Below are positions 60,790 to 64,000 of a stretch of 64,000 bases of DNA, piece after piece (the stretch's first letter is position 1; the number at the start of each line of letters is the position of its first letter). This stretch comes from CAMLQK01 sp035478775. GTDB taxonomy: Bacteria; Patescibacteriota; Saccharimonadia; Saccharimonadales; UBA4665. Made by a program: the position numbers and the translations under genes. The notes under the pieces were generated by a model, which was not told the DNA's origin, ran no database searches, and saw only the letters and a list, made by a program, of their open reading frames with translations. The stretch spans positions 1 to 64,000 of the forward strand of contig DATIJG010000008.1 in NCBI GenBank assembly GCA_035478775.1, read 5' to 3'.

Positions 60790-62064
60790 TTAATGAATAA
60801 TGATTTTGCCGCCCCCGGACACAACAAAGCTGCCGCCGCCTATTTCTACTGTAACCCCTTTCTGCTCACGCATACCGGTGTATGTGGCTACTTCTTCTAG
60901 ACCTGTAACGATTGGCTCAATGCTTCCTTGGCCCATTAGTATGGCTTGCCATACTTTTTGAGCTTTTATCCGTGCTTGGGTGATTAGTCTCTCTTCTTGG
61001 TTAAAGGCTGGCCCAAGTTCGCGCCTCAAGTTTTGAAAGTATTCAGTATCAGGTCCATCAACCAGTGCCTTATAAACAATCGACGTAGCCGGCACTTCAG
61101 AATATACAAATGTACCACTGTCGATAAGCCCTCTATCCAATGCCTCGCGGATACTTAGGCCGTGCATAAGAGGCAAGGGCGCGCCCTCCTGCTTATTCTC
61201 CTTGGCTCGTATCATGCCGATAAGGTCTGTTAGGCCCCAAGCCCGGCGATTTGTGTAACTGTATGTGAAGAACCCTTTATCTTCTGGCGCAAAGGCTGCA
61301 TGAGTTGACGCTATACCGGATAGCCGCAAAAGTGTGTTGTTTGCGTCTAGTTTGTACGCAGGCAAATCGCGCTGCACGCCCTTTATTGTTGCCGGCCCGG
61401 TGTAGGCTAGTCGGTTTAAGAAATCTTGACGCGCAACAGATACTGGATCAAGCAGATCGAATACACCTTCAGTAGTGCACAGATCAACACACGTTTGCAC
61501 GAACGGGGCTCCAAGAAGAGCGTGGCGCTCTACGCTTAACGGTGACATGCGCCTACTGCTATAGTACGCATAATGTGATGCTTCTGCTTCAGGTCGGCTA
61601 ACAAATAGTTCTCCCCCTAAAGGAATGGCAGTGTCGGCAATCAAATCTCGTGCCTCTTGCTCTGTAATGCACCTGGAGGCTTCCAGCAAATTAAGTTCAG
61701 TTTCCGGCGCAACATAGTGCGCTGCATCGCCTCGTCCGTCGGATGCTTCAGGGAAATAAGCCGTAATGCTATAGGGATTCTGCAAGCTCAGAATGTGAGC
61801 ATCGGCGGCAACCTGTATGCCGTGCTCATCCGCCGTGTACCGAACAGGCCTTGTGGCATTACCCTTTATTAGCGCAGCATCGATATCATAATCAGCACGC
61901 TGTTGGAGTAGCACAAACGCACTCCTTCCCAATGCATCAGATAACAATACCGGATCTGGCCATGTATTGGTTCCTCCAAGTTCACCAACTGAGAACGAAG
62001 AGATAGGGCCTAGAGCGGCTAAACCCGCCTCAAATTGTTCCTTACCATATGAACCGTCTGTCAT
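60790..62064 (-). CDS. Hypothetical protein next to the FxSxx locus
   Basis: 424 residues, not recognised. Soluble and mixed alpha/beta, with Tyr/Ser-rich regions and a Gly-rich beta-like end (GGGSFVVSGGGKIIIH). No HExxH, radical SAM or nuclease motif is seen. Its 3' end faces the precursor gene, 59 bases away. It may belong to the peptide system or be independent; no motif decides. Weak AGAAAG before the ATG. Confidence 0.6.
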   Translation of the reverse strand: MTDGSYGKEQFEAGLAALGPISSFSVGELGGTNTWPDPVLLSDALGRSAFVLLQQRADYDIDAALIKGNATRPVRYTADEHGIQVAADAHILSLQNPYSITAYFPEASDGRGDAAHYVAPETELNLLEASRCITEQEARDLIADTAIPLGGELFVSRPEAEASHYAYYSSRRMSPLSVERHALLGAPFVQTCVDLCTTEGVFDLLDPVSVARQDFLNRLAYTGPATIKGVQRDLPAYKLDANNTLLRLSGIASTHAAFAPEDKGFFTYSYTNRRAWGLTDLIGMIRAKENKQEGAPLPLMHGLSIREALDRGLIDSGTFVYSEVPATSIVYKALVDGPDTEYFQNLRRELGPAFNQEERLITQARIKAQKVWQAILMGQGSIEPIVTGLEEVATYTGMREQKGVTVEIGGGSFVVSGGGKIIIH

Positions 62065-62452
62065 GCTATGTATCTTTCTGTGTGCTTAAGAATCTCTCGT
62101 TGCTACCCACAATGCCATCTTTTGGTATCTATAACCATTTGATTATACAATAATAATCAAACCTGCTGGCTATTTTTCATAGATTGCAGAGTTATGCCTG
62201 TCGTCGCTCTGCTCATAAACCAAAACGAAGAAGCAAAGATAATTACTTCTCTCAAAACAAAATTTCTGAAGAGAGGATAGCCGCACCAATAAAATAACGC
62301 TTAACTGTAGTATCCATTATCTCAATAATAACAAAATTAATAATTAATCCTCTTCAAAGAAATAGTATGGGCAAGATCACAGAAGAAAATAACCGAAATA
62401 TAACTTTCAGCAATGGACTGAACTTCAGCTCGGATCTGAGGCGTGGCCTCTG

Positions 62453-62542
62453 TTATTCTGGCAGGGTAGGAGCGGTTTTGCTCGTCAATGACGCAGTGAC
62501 GATTCCTTCGACACTGGCATGATAGAAGCATGGCACACTCAT
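62453..62542 (-). CDS. Possible short leaderless peptide or decayed gene start
   Basis: 29 codons from the ATG at 62542, preceded by TATGAT with a 6-base gap. The promoter and first codons (ATGAGT) match 25 of 30 bases at the kinase start near 45901. No function is recognised, and an adjacent frame continues further, so it may be the shifted remnant of a longer gene. Confidence 0.25.
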   Translation of the reverse strand: MSVPCFYHASVEGIVTASLTSKTAPTLPE

Positions 62543-62574
62543 GGATCCATCATAGCAGATCAGGTTGAAATCCT

Positions 62575-62596
62575 TGGCGCGCACAGGACTCGAACC
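62575..62596 (-). other. 3' tRNA-end fragment, possible attachment-site scar
   Basis: On the minus strand it reads a T-loop TTCGAGT, a T-stem half CCTGT, an acceptor half GCGCGCC and discriminator A, the exact order and sizes of a tRNA 3' end. The 5' half and matching T-stem arm are absent, because the adjacent bases are the end of the glycosylase-like gene. This is typical of an attL/attR duplication left by integration into a tRNA gene. Confidence 0.55.
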
Positions 62597-62608
62597 AAAC
62601 TTTAAGGT

Positions 62609-63325
62609 TCAAACTTCAGGCTGAAACTTATTCCGACTCCAATGCCAAAGCACAGGATGAACTTGCGACGGACTTATGCCGCTGCCTTTTAACAGCTCCT
62701 TCCAGGCGGCTTCGGCTTGCGGCGCAGTAGGCCCAGCCGGCGTTACTCCTAGGTGAACACTGCATTGTAAAACGTGCGTGTCGGGAATAATCGATATTTC
62801 CTGCGCATTCTTGAACTGGACATCTGTAAAGCGCGATAGAATAAACGGCCAATAATTAGATAGCTTAGGGCCAGAAAGGTAGGGGAAGCGCTTTCGATGT
62901 GTTTTTTGCAAAAGTGTAATGAGTTGACCAGCATCATGGTTTGCTTCCTTAAGGATATTTCGAGGGTCATCTTTATAGTAGTTGTGCAGTGTTTGAGCTA
63001 TTGTCGTCCAAATGAGCGTATGTTTGTTCGGCTGTAAGGCAAGTTTATGTTTTACAAGATCGGCACGAATTTGTTCTATAGGTGTTTTCGCCAAACGTTC
63101 CGGAAAAAAGACATACCTGGTTGCTTCATCTTCCCAGGTGGCAAGCGCAGCAGCCCACATAGCTGGTGAACTACGCTGGAAGTTAATACAAACTGGCAGG
63201 GTGAAATAAAGGTAGTTTTCTCGACTATCGAGTGAAAGTTTAGGATTAACCTCGTGCTGTGCAAGCGTTGGGATAAGACCTTGCTCATATAGTGCAAGAA
63301 GATGTTTGACTTTCTCTAGTTGCAT
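62609..63325 (-). CDS. HhH-GPD glycosylase-like protein
   Basis: 238 residues from the ATG at 63325, 7 bases after the stop of the upstream gene, with GAAAGG in that gene's end. FPYLSGPKLSNYW (147-159) resembles the helix-hairpin-helix, with Lys154 where bifunctional glycosylases have their Schiff-base Lys, and IPDTHVLQCSVHLGV (180-194) matches the Asp-T-H-V strand with Asp182 as the catalytic Asp. No FeS-loop Cys. It may excise damaged or modified bases. Paired with an NDT/RHH protein. Motif-based, moderate. Confidence 0.55.
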   Translation of the reverse strand: MQLEKVKHLLALYEQGLIPTLAQHEVNPKLSLDSRENYLYFTLPVCINFQRSSPAMWAAALATWEDEATRYVFFPERLAKTPIEQIRADLVKHKLALQPNKHTLIWTTIAQTLHNYYKDDPRNILKEANHDAGQLITLLQKTHRKRFPYLSGPKLSNYWPFILSRFTDVQFKNAQEISIIPDTHVLQCSVHLGVTPAGPTAPQAEAAWKELLKGSGISPSQVHPVLWHWSRNKFQPEV

Positions 63326-63332
63326 ATTCTTG

Positions 63333-63980
63333 CTATACCTTTCTGACTCGCGCGGGTTTATTGCTTTGCTCTTGATCAGGGTGTTTATGCTGTAAATATG
63401 CCTGATACTCGTGGTCGTGTTCAATGATGTTTTTAAGCGCTTCACGGATAACTTTAGTGCGGCTTTTATGCTTTACGAACTGTGCCCAGTCTAGATAGCG
63501 ACGCTCTCGACCACTCAGCACCAAATGGAAACGATTCTTCTCAGCGCCATCAGCGTAGGTATTAATAAAAGTCTGTAAAACATCGACCAAAGTATCTGGT
63601 GTATATTCAGCCACCTGCAGCAAATCTGATTCGATGCCATGTATAAACATCTGGTTAAAGTGTTTATGTTTTTTGCGTTGCCAGAGAACGAGAGTGGGTT
63701 TACGTATTTGGAGCGCCAGAGTAATCTGATGGCCGGTGCTAAAGTTAGAAACCGTATCTTCGATAACCACGAGCTCAGCTTCGCGGATCGCTTCAACGCA
63801 GGCCTTATAAATATTCTTTATATTTGGCAGCTCAGTGTTGCCGGCCTGCATATGCTTTTCAGTTTCTTCAAGCCAGTCACGCGTCAGAATATGTTCTTTT
63901 GCTAGGTAGTCGCGGATTGCATAGTAACTATCACGATACTCAGCGAGTTCAGCAGTCGAACAAGAGAAATAGATCTTCAT
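63333..63980 (-). CDS. Nucleoside-deoxyribosyltransferase-like domain fused to ribbon-helix-helix
   Basis: 215 residues. The first 145 residues (MKIYFSCSTAELAEYRDSYY, VVIEDTVSNFSTGHQITLAL) have the fold of nucleoside 2-deoxyribosyltransferase/TIR-like nucleotide enzymes. Where these have a catalytic Glu, this reads STGHQI, with Gln85. Residues 149-190 (FHLVLSGRERRYLDWAQFVK, then SRTKVIREALKNII) form a ribbon-helix-helix DNA-binding domain. TATGCT ends 8 bases before the ATG. First of a two-gene operon with a glycosylase-like gene. Role may be sensing nucleotides to control DNA modification or defence; inferred. Confidence 0.65.
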   Translation of the reverse strand: MKIYFSCSTAELAEYRDSYYAIRDYLAKEHILTRDWLEETEKHMQAGNTELPNIKNIYKACVEAIREAELVVIEDTVSNFSTGHQITLALQIRKPTLVLWQRKKHKHFNQMFIHGIESDLLQVAEYTPDTLVDVLQTFINTYADGAEKNRFHLVLSGRERRYLDWAQFVKHKSRTKVIREALKNIIEHDHEYQAYLQHKHPDQEQSNKPARVRKV

Positions 63981-64000
63981 ACAATCGTAGCATACGCTAT

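Larger units (their letters stand above)
62065..62608. other. Gene-poor stretch
   Basis: 544 bases without a convincing gene. AT-rich, with the 3'-tRNA-like fragment at 62575-62596 near its right end and a short leaderless open frame (62453-62542) whose promoter resembles that of the kinase at 45901. A 64-codon frame on the same strand (62337-62531) shows no known protein pattern. The left half (62065-62330) holds nothing I can support. Confidence 0.5.

Noticed and set aside
62576..62650. Complete tRNA gene on the minus strand
   Set aside because: Only the 3' 22 bases fit; the expected anticodon arm and 5' acceptor strand are replaced by the end of a protein gene.
1..64000. CRISPR array or prophage structural cluster
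   Set aside because: No repeat-spacer pattern, terminase, capsid or integrase gene was seen.

Overview
The window looks like part of a small-genome Patescibacteria (CPR) bacterium, most likely Candidatus Saccharibacteria (TM7). I infer this from several things: compact genes with many short orphan proteins, UGA used as a normal stop codon (so not Gracilibacteria or Absconditabacteria), a glucan operon of GT4, GH57 and GH15, a heliorhodopsin, and several traits otherwise typical of Actinobacteria, the usual hosts of Saccharibacteria (a WhiB-like cysteine cluster and an FxSxx-COOH peptide system). No 16S rRNA or full tRNA gene is present, so the assignment is inference. A recurring feature is the promoter-start layout: many genes have a -10 hexamer only 5 to 9 bases before the start codon and no Shine-Dalgarno sequence, so they are probably leaderless. 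Others have a strong AAGGAG-type site.

Layout. 1-4.7 kb: the end of rpmG with its terminator, then an alpha-glucan operon on the minus strand (glycosyltransferase, GH57, GH15) behind an operator-like palindrome. 4.8-14.3 kb: M3 peptidase, a long low-complexity membrane protein, a cation diffusion facilitator, an ECF sigma factor with a probable membrane anti-sigma, glutamyl-tRNA synthetase, and a Nudix hydrolase. 14.4-22.5 kb: an island of poorly known proteins, including a GT2-like protein, a probable Fe(II)/2OG oxygenase-like protein, a 937-residue protein with a WhiB-type Cys cluster, a lipoprotein, and an operon ending in a Cof-type HAD phosphatase. 22.6-25.6 kb: a three-gene glycan-type operon (GT4, APH-like kinase, methyltransferase). 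25.6-30.1 kb: an amidase, an acetyltransferase-like protein, an ABM protein, a possible ADP-ribosyltransferase fold protein, a Nudix protein and an orphan.

30-34.4 kb: two TetR-controlled loci, one a four-helix membrane protein plus TetR behind a perfect consensus promoter, the other a DrrAB-like ABC exporter divergent from its TetR, with clear operator palindromes. 34.5-39.5 kb: an orphan, then a NadD-like nucleotidyltransferase facing an APH-like kinase and a uridine-kinase-like P-loop kinase. 39.5-49.5 kb: an epimerase, a tail-spike-like beta-helix protein, a histidine phosphatase, a thymidylate-synthase-like protein downstream of a heliorhodopsin, a haloacid dehalogenase, an APH-like kinase, AlaX, an HExxH protein and small proteins. 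49.6-55.4 kb: drug-export genes with TetR and AbrB regulators, including a 5'-truncated MMPL gene.

55.5-62.1 kb: HAD, APH, a secreted SGNH hydrolase, and the most striking locus: a 78-residue peptide ending exactly in F-Q-S-A-V, divergent by 34 bp from a 762-residue radical SAM/SPASM protein. This matches the FxSxx-COOH (FxsA/FxsB) ribosomal peptide system, although the maturase lacks the first cysteine of its radical SAM motif. 62.1-64 kb: a gene-poor stretch with a 3'-tRNA-end fragment (a probable attachment-site scar), followed by a two-gene operon pairing a nucleoside-deoxyribosyltransferase-like domain fused to a ribbon-helix-helix domain with a HhH-GPD glycosylase-like protein.
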